NCBI RefSeq assembly: GCF_011753055.1
Contig: NZ_VWWJ01000006.1
Location: forward strand, 248,001 to 312,000
Direction: 5' to 3'
Length of the DNA stretch: 64,000 nucleotides
From: Burkholderia sp. Ax-1719
Lineage (GTDB): Bacteria > Pseudomonadota > Gammaproteobacteria > Burkholderiales > Burkholderiaceae
Shown here: positions 50,837 through 60,493 of the stretch, piece after piece
How the letters are laid out: the number at the start of each line of letters is the position of its first letter
Position numbering within the stretch: position 1 is the first letter of the stretch
The notes under the pieces: model-generated
Database searches by the model: none
Seen by the model: the letters and a program-made list of their open reading frames with translations, nothing else
Told to the model about the DNA's origin: nothing
Position numbers and translations under genes: made by a program

Positions 50837-51295
50837 GTGCAACTGACGGAACTGATTGAAACCACGGTCACCGGGCTCGGTTACGAGCTGGTCGACCTCG
50901 AGCGCACCGGGCGCGGCATGCTGGCCATCTACATCGATCAGCCCGCGGGTATCGCGATCGAGGACTGCGAGAAGGTCACGCGTCAGCTGCAGCACGTTCT
51001 GTTTGTCGAGAACATCGACTACGAACGTCTCGAGGTCTCCTCGCCCGGCCTCGACCGTCCGCTGAAGAAACTGGCGGACTTCGAACGCTTCGCGGGCTGC
51101 GAAGCGGTCATCACGTTGAAAAAGCCATTGGACGGACGGAAATCGTACCGCGGCATCGTGCATGCCCCGGAAGGCGAAACCATCGGTCTGGAATTCGAAG
51201 GGAAGGCGGGGCCTGCGATGCTCGATTTCACGCTCGCGGACATCGACAAAGCCCGTCTGATCCCCAAAGTTGACTTTAGGAGCCGCAAACAATGA
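50837..51295 (+). CDS. rimP: ribosome maturation factor RimP
   Basis: A 152-residue protein needed for late 30S subunit assembly. LTELIETTVTGLGYELVDLE, IYIDQPAGIAIEDCEKVTRQ and SPGLDRPLKK are conserved family motifs. It starts with GTG at 50837, eight bases after GGAG; longer upstream frames are not conserved. The stop overlaps the nusA ATG by four bases (ATGA), so translation is coupled. It is the first gene of the rimP-nusA-infB operon. Confidence 0.9.
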   Translation: MQLTELIETTVTGLGYELVDLERTGRGMLAIYIDQPAGIAIEDCEKVTRQLQHVLFVENIDYERLEVSSPGLDRPLKKLADFERFAGCEAVITLKKPLDGRKSYRGIVHAPEGETIGLEFEGKAGPAMLDFTLADIDKARLIPKVDFRSRKQ

Positions 51296-52767
51296 GTCGC
51301 GAAGTGTTGATGCTGGTGGATGCGCTGGCACGCGAGAAAAATGTCGACAAGGACGTGGTGTTTGCCGCCCTTGAAGCGGCGCTTGCGTCGGCCTCCAAGA
51401 AACTCTTCGACGAGGATGCGGACATCCGTGTGCATATCGACCGTGAAAGCGGCGAGCACGAAACGTTTCGTCGCTGGCGCGTCGTGCCGGACGAGGCAGG
51501 TCTGCAGGAGCCGGATCAGGAAATTCTCCTGTTCGAAGCTCGCGAGCAGAACGCCGACGCGCAGATCGACGAGTTCATCGAGCAGCCGGTGCCGTCGGTC
51601 GAATTCGGCCGTATCGGTGCGCAGGCCGCCAAGCAGGTCATTCTGCAGAAGGTCCGTGACGCCGAGCGCGAACAGATCCTGAACGACTTCCTCGAGCGCG
51701 GCGAAAGCATCATGACCGGCACGGTCAAGCGCATGGACAAGGGCAATTTCATCGTCGAATCGGGCCGTGTCGAAGCGCTGCTGCGCCGCGACCAGCTGAT
51801 TCCGAAGGAAAACCTGCGCGTGGGCGACCGCGTGCGTGCCTGGATCGGCAAGGTCGATCGCACCGCGCGTGGCCCGCAGATCGAACTCTCGCGCACGGCG
51901 CCTGAGTTCCTGATGAAGCTGTTCGAGATGGAAGTGCCGGAAATCGAGCAAGGCCTTCTCGAAATCAAGGCGGCGGCGCGCGATCCGGGCGTTCGCGCCA
52001 AGATCGGCGTGGTGGCATACGACAAGCGCATCGATCCGATCGGCACTTGCGTCGGTATCCGCGGCTCGCGCGTGCAGGCTGTGCGCAACGAGCTCGGTGG
52101 CGAAAACGTCGACATCGTGCTATGGTCGGAAGATCCCGCCCAGTTCGTGATCGGCGCGCTCGCGCCGGCAGCCGTGCAGTCGATCGTCGTCGACGAAGAA
52201 AAGCACTCGATGGATGTTGTCGTCGACGAAAGCGAACTTGCAGTCGCCATTGGCCGCAGCGGCCAGAACGTGCGTCTTGCTGGCGAGCTGACCGGCTGGC
52301 AGATCAACATCATGACGCCGGATGAATCTGCGCAGAAGCAGAACCAGGAGCGCACGGTGCTGCGCGACCTGTTCATGGCGCGTCTCGACGTCGATGAGGA
52401 AGTCGCTGACATCCTGATCGACGAAGGCTTCACGAGCCTCGAAGAGATCGCCTACGTGCCCCTCAACGAAATGCTGGAAATCGAGGCGTTCGACGAGGAC
52501 ACCGTGCACGAGCTGCGCAACCGCGCGCGCGACGCCCTGCTCACGCAGGCCATCGCGAACGAGGAAAAGGTGGAAAGCGCCGCGCTGGACCTCAAGAGTC
52601 TGGACGGCATCGACCCGGAGCTGCTCGCGAAGCTGGCGCAGCATGAAGTTCACACCCGCGACGAGCTCGCCGAGCTGGCCGTGGATGAACTCACCGAAAT
52701 GACGGGAATGGAAGAGGACGCCGCCAAGGCGTTGATCATGAAGGCACGTGAGCACTGGTTCGAATGA
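51292..52767 (+). CDS. nusA: transcription termination/antitermination factor NusA
   Basis: A 491-residue RNA polymerase-binding factor. Order: N-terminal domain (1-130), S1 domain (about 135-200, ITGTVKRMDKGNFIVE-like), two KH domains (about 205-345, VGIRGSRVQAVRNELGGENV; IGRSGQNVRLAGELTGWQIN) and two C-terminal acidic repeats (about 360-490). It modulates pausing, termination and antitermination. AGGAG is nine bases before the ATG. It overlaps rimP by four bases and is separated from infB by 177 bp containing two small hairpins. Confidence 0.93.
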   Translation: MSREVLMLVDALAREKNVDKDVVFAALEAALASASKKLFDEDADIRVHIDRESGEHETFRRWRVVPDEAGLQEPDQEILLFEAREQNADAQIDEFIEQPVPSVEFGRIGAQAAKQVILQKVRDAEREQILNDFLERGESIMTGTVKRMDKGNFIVESGRVEALLRRDQLIPKENLRVGDRVRAWIGKVDRTARGPQIELSRTAPEFLMKLFEMEVPEIEQGLLEIKAAARDPGVRAKIGVVAYDKRIDPIGTCVGIRGSRVQAVRNELGGENVDIVLWSEDPAQFVIGALAPAAVQSIVVDEEKHSMDVVVDESELAVAIGRSGQNVRLAGELTGWQINIMTPDESAQKQNQERTVLRDLFMARLDVDEEVADILIDEGFTSLEEIAYVPLNEMLEIEAFDEDTVHELRNRARDALLTQAIANEEKVESAALDLKSLDGIDPELLAKLAQHEVHTRDELAELAVDELTEMTGMEEDAAKALIMKAREHWFE

Positions 52768-52772
52768 TCGGC

Positions 52773-52803
52773 GGGGGAGTTTTCCCCCAATGGTGATTCA
52801 CCA
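52773..52803. other. paired hairpins between nusA and infB
   Basis: GGGGGA-GTTT-TCCCCC (52773-52788) and TGGTG-ATT-CACCA (52791-52803) follow each other without a T-run. They may stabilise or process the mRNA end, not terminate. Confidence 0.45.
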
Positions 52804-52944
52804 GGGCGTGACGAGCAGGAAGCGACCATGACCCACTGAACTGATCGCGGCCGCCCCGCAGCTGGCTTGATAAGCGCGGGGCAAACGGTGCCGCATGACC
52901 CGATGTCAACCGCAAGGAATCGGTCCTTGCATTAAGAGGAATGA

Positions 52945-55890
52945 ATGGCGAGTAACAACGTAGCCCAATTTGCCGCGGAACTGAAGATGCCTGCCGGCGT
53001 GCTGCTCGAGCAGCTGCAGGCGGCGGGCGTCACGAAAGCGAGCGAAGCTGACTCCTTGTCCGAAACGGACAAGGCGCGTCTGCTCGACCACTTGCGCAAG
53101 TCTCACGGCTCGACTGATGCAGACAAGCGCAAGATTACGCTGACGAAACGGCATACGTCGGAAATCAAGCAGTCCGATTCGACGGGCAAGGCTCGCACCA
53201 TTCAGGTCGAGGTGCGCAAGAAGCGCACGTTCGTCCGCCGCGACGAATCCGCCGAACAGGCGGAGGCATCGAATCATGCCACCGACGCCGCAGCCGCCGC
53301 TGAAGAAGCGGAACTGCAGCGCCGCGAAGAAGAAGCTCGCCGCGAGGCCGAGCTTCTGGAGCGTCAGGCTCAGGAACTCAAGGAGCGTCAGGAGACTCTC
53401 GCGCGTGAAGAGGCCGAGCGCCGCGAACGCGAAGAAGCCGCCGAAGCGCAACGTCGCCGTGCCGAAGAAGAGGCCGCCAATAAGAAGGCCGCGGCAGATG
53501 CCGCTGCGCGCGAACTGGCCGCTCAGGCCGTCGCTGCCCAGCGCAATGCCGAAGCAGAAGCGAAGGAAGTGAAGCAACAGCAAGATGATGACCGCGCCGC
53601 CGCCGAGCGCGCCGCGCAGCGCGAAGCCGCGCAGAAGGCCGAAGTAGCCGCGCGTGAAGCCGCCGAAAAGGCGCAGAAAGAACAGGAAGAGATCGCTCGC
53701 CGCCGTGCGGCTGCAGAAGCCGAGGCGCGCGCGATCCGCGAAATGATGAACACGCCGCGCAAGGCGCAGGTCAAGGCGGTCGAACCGCCGAAGCCCGCCG
53801 AACCGGCCAAGCCTGCCGAAGCCAAGGGCACGCTGCACAAGCCGGCCCGTCCGGAAGGTGCTGCAGCGCGTCCGGCAGCTGGCGCCGCTGCGAAGAAGCC
53901 TGCCACTGCGGCAGCGCCTTCTGCTGGCGCACCGGGCGCCGGCGCGGGCGACCGCAACAAGAAGCCGGGCGCAGGCAAGGGCGGCTGGCAGGACGACGCT
54001 GCGAAGCGCCGCGGCATCAAGACGCGTGGCGATTCGTCGGGCGGCGTGGACCGCGGCTGGCGCGGCGGCCCGAAGGGCCGTGGCCGTCACCAGGACGCTT
54101 CCTCGACGTTCCAGGCGCCGACCGAGCCGATCGTGCGCGAAGTGCACGTGCCGGAAACCATCACCGTGGCTGACCTCGCGCACAAGATGTCCGTGAAGGC
54201 GTCTGAAGTCATCAAGGTGATGATGAAGATGGGCCAGATGGTCACCATCAACCAGATGCTGGACCAGGAAACGGCGATGATCATCGTCGAAGAACTGGGC
54301 CACCGCGCCGTCGCTGCGAAGCTCGACGATCCGGAAGCACTGCTGGTCGAAGGTCAGACCACCGTTACGGACGCAGAGCAACTGCCGCGTCCGCCGGTCG
54401 TCACCGTCATGGGTCACGTCGACCACGGCAAGACCTCGCTGCTCGACTACATCCGCCGCGCCAAGGTCGCAGCGGGCGAAGCCGGCGGCATTACGCAGCA
54501 CATCGGCGCTTATCACGTCGAAACGCCGCGTGGCGTCATCACGTTCCTCGACACGCCGGGTCACGAGGCCTTCACGGCCATGCGTGCTCGCGGTGCGAAG
54601 GCAACCGACATCGTCATTCTGGTGGTCGCAGCCGACGACGGCGTGATGCCGCAGACGAAGGAAGCGATCGCTCACGCCAAGGCAGCGGGTGTGCCGCTCG
54701 TCGTGGCGATCAACAAGATCGACAAGCCGGATGCGAATCCGGAGCGCGTCAAGCAGGAACTGGTCGCTGAAGGCGTCGTGCCGGAAGAGTACGGCGGCGA
54801 TTCGCCGTTCGTGCCGGTGTCGGCAAAGACCGGTACGGGCATCGACGAACTGCTCGAAAACGTCTCGCTGCAAGCCGAAGTGCTGGAACTGAAGGCTCCG
54901 GTCGCAGCGCCGGCCAAGGGTCTGGTTATCGAAGCGAAGCTCGACAAGGGTAAGGGTCCGGTTGCAACGATCCTCGTCCAGTCGGGTACGCTCAACCGCG
55001 GCGACGTCGTCCTGGCAGGCAGTGCCTACGGTCGCGTGCGCGCCATGCTCGACGAAACCGGCAAGCCGACCAAGGAAGCTGGCCCGTCGATCCCGGTCGA
55101 AATCCAGGGTCTGTCGGAAGTGCCGGGCGCAGGCGAAGAAGTCATCGTTCTGCCGGACGAGCGCAAGGCGCGTGAAATCGCCCTGTTCCGTCAAGGCAAG
55201 TTCCGCGACGTGAAGCTGGCCAAGCAGCAGGCCGCGAAGCTCGAAAACATGCTCGAGCAGATGACGGAAGGCGAAGTGCAAAACCTGCCGCTTATCGTCA
55301 AGGCCGACGTGCAGGGCTCGCAGGAAGCGCTGGTGCAATCGCTGCTCAAGCTGTCGACCGGCGAAGTGCGCGTGCAGATCGTGCACAGCGCGGTCGGTGC
55401 GATCAGCGAGTCGGACGTCAACCTGGCAACGGCTTCGAAGGCGGTCATCATCGGCTTCAACACGCGTGCTGATGCACAGGCGCGTAAGGTCGCCGAGGCG
55501 AACGGCATCGACATCCGCTACTACAACATCATCTATGACGCAGTGGATGAGGTGAAGGCGGCCATGTCGGGCATGCTGGCGCCGGAGAAGCGCGAAGTCG
55601 TGACGGGTATGGCCGAAGTGCGCCAGGTGATCCGCGTGCCGAAGGTTGGCCTGATCGCGGGTTGTATGGTCACGGACGGTTTCGTCAAGCGTTCGTCGTC
55701 GGTGCGTGTGATCCGCAACAACGTGGTGATCCATACCGGCGAACTCGACTCGCTCAAGCGCTTCAAGGACGACGTCAAGGAAGTCAAGCAAGGCTTCGAG
55801 TGCGGTATGTCGATCAAAAACTTCAACGACATCGTCGAAGGCGACCAGTTCGAAGTGTTCGAGATCACGGAAGTCGCGCGTACGCTGTAA
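52945..55890 (+). CDS. infB: translation initiation factor IF-2
   Basis: A 981-residue GTPase that brings fMet-tRNA to the 30S subunit. N-terminal IF2-N module (AQFAAELKMPAGVLLEQLQA), a long Glu/Arg/Ala-rich coiled region (about 60-390), a second IF2-N-like module, then the G domain: G1 GHVDHGKTS (about 488-496), G3 DTPGHEAF, G4 NKID; followed by beta-barrel and C-terminal domains ending VFEITEVARTL. AGAGGA lies four bases before the ATG. It ends 60 bp before a strong terminator. Confidence 0.95.
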   Translation: MASNNVAQFAAELKMPAGVLLEQLQAAGVTKASEADSLSETDKARLLDHLRKSHGSTDADKRKITLTKRHTSEIKQSDSTGKARTIQVEVRKKRTFVRRDESAEQAEASNHATDAAAAAEEAELQRREEEARREAELLERQAQELKERQETLAREEAERREREEAAEAQRRRAEEEAANKKAAADAAARELAAQAVAAQRNAEAEAKEVKQQQDDDRAAAERAAQREAAQKAEVAAREAAEKAQKEQEEIARRRAAAEAEARAIREMMNTPRKAQVKAVEPPKPAEPAKPAEAKGTLHKPARPEGAAARPAAGAAAKKPATAAAPSAGAPGAGAGDRNKKPGAGKGGWQDDAAKRRGIKTRGDSSGGVDRGWRGGPKGRGRHQDASSTFQAPTEPIVREVHVPETITVADLAHKMSVKASEVIKVMMKMGQMVTINQMLDQETAMIIVEELGHRAVAAKLDDPEALLVEGQTTVTDAEQLPRPPVVTVMGHVDHGKTSLLDYIRRAKVAAGEAGGITQHIGAYHVETPRGVITFLDTPGHEAFTAMRARGAKATDIVILVVAADDGVMPQTKEAIAHAKAAGVPLVVAINKIDKPDANPERVKQELVAEGVVPEEYGGDSPFVPVSAKTGTGIDELLENVSLQAEVLELKAPVAAPAKGLVIEAKLDKGKGPVATILVQSGTLNRGDVVLAGSAYGRVRAMLDETGKPTKEAGPSIPVEIQGLSEVPGAGEEVIVLPDERKAREIALFRQGKFRDVKLAKQQAAKLENMLEQMTEGEVQNLPLIVKADVQGSQEALVQSLLKLSTGEVRVQIVHSAVGAISESDVNLATASKAVIIGFNTRADAQARKVAEANGIDIRYYNIIYDAVDEVKAAMSGMLAPEKREVVTGMAEVRQVIRVPKVGLIAGCMVTDGFVKRSSSVRVIRNNVVIHTGELDSLKRFKDDVKEVKQGFECGMSIKNFNDIVEGDQFEVFEITEVARTL

Positions 55891-55950
55891 ATCAGCGGCG
55901 CACGCGGGCAGGCCTGATGGTTCAGGCCGCTCGCGGGCTTACCCGAAAAG

Positions 55951-55990
55951 GGGCGGGGCGGGCAGTAGCCAGCCCCGCCCTTTGTTTTTT
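55951..55990 (+). terminator. intrinsic terminator after infB
   Basis: GGGCGGGGC / GCCCCGCCC with a loop of about 12 bases, followed by TTTGTTTTTT. Read-through may feed rbfA. Confidence 0.85.
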
Positions 55991-56076
55991 GTCCGACAGT
56001 TTTTGCGCGGCCGCGCGCCAGGATGATCCTGATTGCAGCGCGCCGCAACGAATGCCGCCAGAGAGGTGGAATCATC

Positions 56077-56442
56077 ATGCCGAAAAAACGTACTTCCCCG
56101 AATCGCAACGTGCAGATCGCCGATCAGATCCAGCGCGATCTCTCCGAACTGATGCGCGAAGTGAAAGACCCGCGCGTGGGCCTCGTGACGATCCAGAGCG
56201 TCGAGCTGACGCCGGACTATGCGCACGCCAAGGTCTATTTCACGACGCTCACGGGCGATCCGCAGCAGACCCAGGAGGCGCTCAATCACGCCGCCGGTCA
56301 CCTGCACAACCAGCTCTTCAAGCGCCTGCATATCCACACGGTGCCGACGCTGCATTTCCATTACGACCAGTCGGTCGAGAAGGGCGTGGCGATGTCGCGT
56401 CTGATCGACGAGGCGAACGCTTCGCGCGCCAAGGACGACTGA
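56077..56442 (+). CDS. rbfA: 30S ribosome-binding factor A
   Basis: A 121-residue KH-fold protein for 16S rRNA 5'-end maturation and cold adaptation of ribosomes. NVQIADQIQRDLSELMREVK, DPRVGLVTIQSVELTPDYAH and KRLHIHTVPTLHFHYDQSVE are typical. AGAGGTGGA lies upstream of ATG 56077. It is 86 bp after the infB terminator and 10 bp before truB, so rbfA-truB form a unit. Confidence 0.92.
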   Translation: MPKKRTSPNRNVQIADQIQRDLSELMREVKDPRVGLVTIQSVELTPDYAHAKVYFTTLTGDPQQTQEALNHAAGHLHNQLFKRLHIHTVPTLHFHYDQSVEKGVAMSRLIDEANASRAKDD

Positions 56443-56452
56443 TCTCGCCAGC

Positions 56453-57412
56453 ATGACTGCATCATCGAAGAAGAATCAGGGCGAGCAGCGTCCCAAAGTG
56501 CCGCGTCGCCTGCTGGACGGCGTGCTGCTGCTCGACAAGCCCGTCGGCCTGTCGAGCAACGATGCGCTGATCCGCGCCAAGCGTCTTTATCGCGTGAAGA
56601 AGGCGGGGCACACGGGTACGCTCGATCCGCTGGCTTCGGGTCTGCTGCCGCTGTGCTTTGGCGAAGCCACCAAGTTCTCGCAGGATCTGCTCGAAGCCGA
56701 CAAGACCTACGAGGCGACCATGCGCCTGGGCATTCGCACGACGACGGGCGATGCCGAAGGCGAAGCGGTCGAGACGCGCGACGTCACCTGCGATGAAGCC
56801 GCGGTGCGCGAAGCGATGTCGCGTTTTCTCGGCGACATCGTGCAGATTCCGCCGATGTATTCGGCGCTCAAGCGCGACGGCAAGCCGCTCTATGAGTACG
56901 CGCGCGCGGGCCAGACGGTCGAGCGCGAAGGGCGCAATGTCACGATCATCGCGCTTGAGATGATTGCCTGCGCACTGCCCGACGTGACGTTCCGCGTGAC
57001 CTGCACCAAGGGTACGTATGTGCGCACGCTCGCCGAGGATATCGGCGAGGCGCTGGGTTGCGGCGCGCATCTGGTGATGCTGCGTCGTACCGGCGTGGGC
57101 GCGCTGACGCTCGACCATGCAGTGACGCTCGATGCGCTCACGGCGATGGACGAACCCGCGCGCGACGTGTGGCTGCAGCCGGTGGATGCGCTGCTTTCGA
57201 CTTTCCCGCGCGTCACGCTCGACGCTGAATCGGCGCGTCGCTTCACGCATGGCCAGCGTCTGCCGCTCAATGCGCTGGTGCTGGATCGCACGGAATGCGA
57301 AGCCGCCGAACGCGTACGTGTGTATGACGAAGCCGGGCGGCTGCTAGGCGTGGCCAAGGCGGCGAATGGCGTGCTTGCGCCGGAACGTCTGGTCGTGAAC
57401 GGCCCGATCTGA
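56453..57412 (+). CDS. truB: tRNA pseudouridine-55 synthase
   Basis: A 319-residue enzyme that makes pseudouridine at tRNA position 55. AGHTGTLDPLASGLLPLCFG holds catalytic Asp58; LLLDKPVGLSSNDALIRAKR and TKGTYVRTLAEDIGEALGCG are typical blocks. The C-terminal part (about 260-315) is PUA-like. The ATG at 56453 follows rbfA by 10 bp. A bidirectional terminator lies after the stop. Confidence 0.93.
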   Translation: MTASSKKNQGEQRPKVPRRLLDGVLLLDKPVGLSSNDALIRAKRLYRVKKAGHTGTLDPLASGLLPLCFGEATKFSQDLLEADKTYEATMRLGIRTTTGDAEGEAVETRDVTCDEAAVREAMSRFLGDIVQIPPMYSALKRDGKPLYEYARAGQTVEREGRNVTIIALEMIACALPDVTFRVTCTKGTYVRTLAEDIGEALGCGAHLVMLRRTGVGALTLDHAVTLDALTAMDEPARDVWLQPVDALLSTFPRVTLDAESARRFTHGQRLPLNALVLDRTECEAAERVRVYDEAGRLLGVAKAANGVLAPERLVVNGPI

Positions 57413-57452
57413 GGATTGCAGCAGCGCGATTGAGCAGATCGCGCGAGCAATA

Positions 57453-57488
57453 AAAAACGGCACGCCAGTGAATCGGCGTGCCGTTTTT
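57453..57488. terminator. bidirectional terminator between truB and emrB
   Basis: AAAAACGGCACGCC / GGCGTGCCGTTTTT form a 14-bp stem with an 8-base loop between convergent genes. Confidence 0.92.
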
Positions 57489-57513
57489 GTTGGTGCGTCT
57501 CGTGCGCTTGCGT

Positions 57514-59082
57514 CTAGTGTGCCGCTGAAGCCGCCGCGCCTGCATCGGCGCTGCCTGCGCGCTCGGGGCGCGTGATCCAGATCAGCGCGATCAGCACGAT
57601 AAAGATCACCGACGAAATCCAGAACAGGTCGTTGACGCCCAGCTGTGCGGCCTGCTGCGTCACCATGCGGTCGAACATGCCGTGCGACTGCGCCGGATCG
57701 AGCCCCACCGAGTTCTGCATCTGCTGCATCGACTGGTTGAACACCGGGTTGGTCGGCGTGGCCTGTTCCGTCAGGCGCGCGTGGTGGAAGATCGTGCGAT
57801 GGTCCCAGGCGGTTTCGAAGATCGAAGTGCCGATGCCGCCGCACATGATCCGCACGAAGTTCGACAGACCCGATGCTGCCGGAATGCGATTGCCCGGCAG
57901 ACCCGACAGCGTGATCGACACCAGCGGAATGAACAGACCCGCCATGCCGATGCCCTGGATCAAGGTGGGGACCGTGAGCGCCCACGTATCCACGCCGGTC
58001 GTGTACTGCGAGCGCAGCCAGAAACACAGCGCGAACACCACGAACGCGGTGGTGGCGATATAGCGCGGATCGGTACGCGGCAGGATCTTGCCCGTGACCG
58101 GCGAAAGCAGGATCGCGAAGAAGCCCACCGGCGCCATCACGAGACCCGCATCGGTGGCGGTGTAGCCCAGATCGGTCTGCAGCCACAGCGGCAGCAGCAC
58201 CAGATTGCCGAAGTAAAGGCCATAGCCCACCGACAGCGCAATTGTGCCGCCCGTAAAGTTACGCCGCGCGAACAGCGACAGATCGACGACCGGGTGTTCG
58301 GCGGTCAATTCCCAGATCACGAAGAACGCGAACGAGATCACGGCGGTCAGCGCCAGCACGATGATGGTCGTCGACGAGAACCAGTCGAGATCCTTGCCCT
58401 TGTCGAGCATGATCTGCAGCGAGCCGACCCAGAGGATCAGCAGACCAAGACCCACGCCGTCGATCGGCGCCTTGCGGATCACCGAATCGCGGTTGCGGAA
58501 GATCATCCACGTGGCGATCGCGGCGACGATGCCCACCGGAATATTCACGTAGAAAATCCACGGCCACGAGATATTGTCTGAGATCCAGCCGCCGAGAATC
58601 GGACCCGCCACCGGCGCGATCAGCGTCGTCATCGACCACATCGAGAGCGCAATCGGCGCTTTGGCGCGCGGATAACTCGCGAGTAGCAGGGTTTGCGAGA
58701 GCGGAATCATCGGGCCGGCCACGGCGCCCTGCAGCACGCGCGCGGCGAGCAGGAAGGGCAGCGTGGGCGCAAGGCCGCACAGCCATGACGAGATCACGAA
58801 CAGAATGATCGACGCCATGAACAGGCGCACCTGGCCGATGCGTTCGGTCAGCCAGCCCGTGAGCGGCACGGAGATGGCGTTCGCCACCGCAAACGAGGTG
58901 ATGACCCACGTGCCTTGATCGGAGGCGACGCCCAGGTCGCCAGAGATCGACGGGATCGACACGTTCGCGATCGACGTGTCCAGCACGTTCATGAACACCG
59001 CGAGCGAGACCGCGATGGTGCCGAACACGAGTTGCGCGCCTTGCAGCGGCGGATGGACGACGGGTTGTTGTGCTGCTGCCAT
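57514..59082 (-). CDS. emrB: MFS multidrug transporter, DHA2 (EmrB/QacA type)
   Basis: A 522-residue inner-membrane drug/proton antiporter with 14 predicted segments. FMNVLDTSIANVSIPSISGD (motif D1), LTGWLTERIGQVRLFM (motif A) and VLQGAVAGPMIPLSQTLLLA mark the DHA2 family. It works with EmrA and an outer-membrane factor to pump hydrophobic compounds out. The order OMF-emrA-emrB is read on the minus strand; a 43-base hairpin lies in the 109-bp gap before it. The C-terminus is Ala-rich. Confidence 0.9.
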   Translation of the reverse strand: MAAAQQPVVHPPLQGAQLVFGTIAVSLAVFMNVLDTSIANVSIPSISGDLGVASDQGTWVITSFAVANAISVPLTGWLTERIGQVRLFMASIILFVISSWLCGLAPTLPFLLAARVLQGAVAGPMIPLSQTLLLASYPRAKAPIALSMWSMTTLIAPVAGPILGGWISDNISWPWIFYVNIPVGIVAAIATWMIFRNRDSVIRKAPIDGVGLGLLILWVGSLQIMLDKGKDLDWFSSTTIIVLALTAVISFAFFVIWELTAEHPVVDLSLFARRNFTGGTIALSVGYGLYFGNLVLLPLWLQTDLGYTATDAGLVMAPVGFFAILLSPVTGKILPRTDPRYIATTAFVVFALCFWLRSQYTTGVDTWALTVPTLIQGIGMAGLFIPLVSITLSGLPGNRIPAASGLSNFVRIMCGGIGTSIFETAWDHRTIFHHARLTEQATPTNPVFNQSMQQMQNSVGLDPAQSHGMFDRMVTQQAAQLGVNDLFWISSVIFIVLIALIWITRPERAGSADAGAAASAAH

Positions 59083-59135
59083 TGAGTGCTTTGTTATGTG
59101 CTGCTAATTGCTGCGAGTTGCTTCCTTGTACAGCC

Positions 59136-59178
59136 TGACGCCGCCGGGCGATTCCCTGGGGAATGCCTGGCGGCGTCA
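59136..59178. other. long hairpin in the emrA-emrB gap
   Basis: TGACGCCGCC / GGCGGCGTCA are perfect 10-bp arms and the inner ATTCCC / GGGAAT pairs too, giving about 20 pairs with small bulges. There is no T-run, so it probably controls mRNA stability or emrB translation instead of terminating. Confidence 0.6.
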
Positions 59179-59191
59179 CGCGATCCTTACA

Positions 59192-60415
59192 TCAGCTATG
59201 CGCGGCGGATTTGGCTGCGCCGTTGGCCGACGACACCTGCTTCGCGTTCTGGCCTGCATTTTCCGAGATGATGCGGGCGATTTCCGCGTCGGCTTCGTCG
59301 CCGTACTTCTCGAACACGTTGGTCTGGTAGACCGTGTTCTGCGCGTTGCCGAGCTGGCTGCCCGTGTCGTCCTTGATGTTCACGTCCACCTGCATCGACA
59401 GGCCGATGCGCAGCGGGTGCTTTTCGAGGTCGGCCGGATCGAGCGCGATACGCACCGGCAGGCGCTGGACCACCTTGATCCAGTTACCCGTGGCGTTCTG
59501 CGCCGGCAGCAGCGAGAAAGCCGAACCCGTGCCTGCCGAGAAGCCCACCACCTTGCCGTGATAAACCACCGACGAACCATAGACGTCCGCCGTCATGTCG
59601 ACCGGCTGGCCGATGCGCATGTGCTTGAGCTGGACTTCCTTGAAGTTGGCGTCGACCCACACGGCATTCAGCGGCACTACCGACATCAGCGGCGTACCCG
59701 GCGAAACACGCTGGCCGACCTGCACCGAGCGCTTCGCAACGTAACCCGTCACCGGCGCGGGCAGGGTGTTGCGGGCGTTGGTGAGGTAGGCGTCACGCAC
59801 CTTCGCGGCGGCGGCCATCACGTTCGGGTGATCGGAGATGGTCGTGTTGGCGGTCAGCGCGCGGTTCGCGGCGAGTTGCTGTTGCGCGGCGTCGAGTGCG
59901 GCTTCCGCGCTCTTGACCGTATCGCGTGCGTGCGAGATTTCTTCCTGCGAAACCGCGCCCGTTTGCGCAACCTGCATACGGCGGCGCAGATCGTCCTGCG
60001 CGCGCGACAGGTCAGCCTGACGCACGGCCACCTGCGCCTGGTACTGGCTGTCGTCGGCGAACAGGCCGCGCACCTGGCGCACGGTCTGGCCGAGATTGGC
60101 TTCGGCCTGCTGGAGCGCGATGCGCGAGTCAGCCGGGTCGAGCTGGACCAGCGGGTCGCCGATCTTGACGGTCTGCGTGTCGTCGGCGTTCACGGCGATC
60201 ACCGTGCCGGTCACCTGCGGGGTGATCTGCACGACGTTGCCGTTGACGTAGGCGTCGTCGGTGCTTTCCGAGAAGCGCGCGACGAGGAAGTAATAGAGGC
60301 CGTAGGCAATGGCTGCGATCACGATCACGAGGACAAGCAGCGTCATCATGCGCTTGCGCTTGCCGTTGTTCGCGGTCGGCTGCGGATTGGCCGCCGGTTG
60401 CTGAGGGGTGCTCAT
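59192..60415 (-). CDS. emrA: EmrA-type membrane-fusion protein (HlyD family)
   Basis: A 407-residue periplasmic adaptor. An N-terminal membrane anchor (about 23-44, MTLLVLVIVIAAIAYGLYYF) is followed by STDDAYVNGNVVQITPQVTG (lipoyl half), a long helical hairpin (about 90-200) and a C-terminal part with VDANFKEVQLKHMRIGQPVD and QVDVNIKDDTG. The Gln/Ala-rich tail is variable. It links EmrB with the outer-membrane factor encoded 78 bp upstream. Confidence 0.9.
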   Translation of the reverse strand: MSTPQQPAANPQPTANNGKRKRMMTLLVLVIVIAAIAYGLYYFLVARFSESTDDAYVNGNVVQITPQVTGTVIAVNADDTQTVKIGDPLVQLDPADSRIALQQAEANLGQTVRQVRGLFADDSQYQAQVAVRQADLSRAQDDLRRRMQVAQTGAVSQEEISHARDTVKSAEAALDAAQQQLAANRALTANTTISDHPNVMAAAAKVRDAYLTNARNTLPAPVTGYVAKRSVQVGQRVSPGTPLMSVVPLNAVWVDANFKEVQLKHMRIGQPVDMTADVYGSSVVYHGKVVGFSAGTGSAFSLLPAQNATGNWIKVVQRLPVRIALDPADLEKHPLRIGLSMQVDVNIKDDTGSQLGNAQNTVYQTNVFEKYGDEADAEIARIISENAGQNAKQVSSANGAAKSAAHS

Positions 60416-60493
60416 GGAAGGATCTCCGGATTCTTGCGTGCTGTTCGTTCAGTTATCTGGCCAGCTTCTGGCTTTCTGGCTGCTTTGGCTCTA

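Noticed and set aside
52906..55791. A 961-codon open frame antisense to infB
   Set aside because: It mirrors infB codon by codon, has no domain and arises from the high-GC third-position bias.
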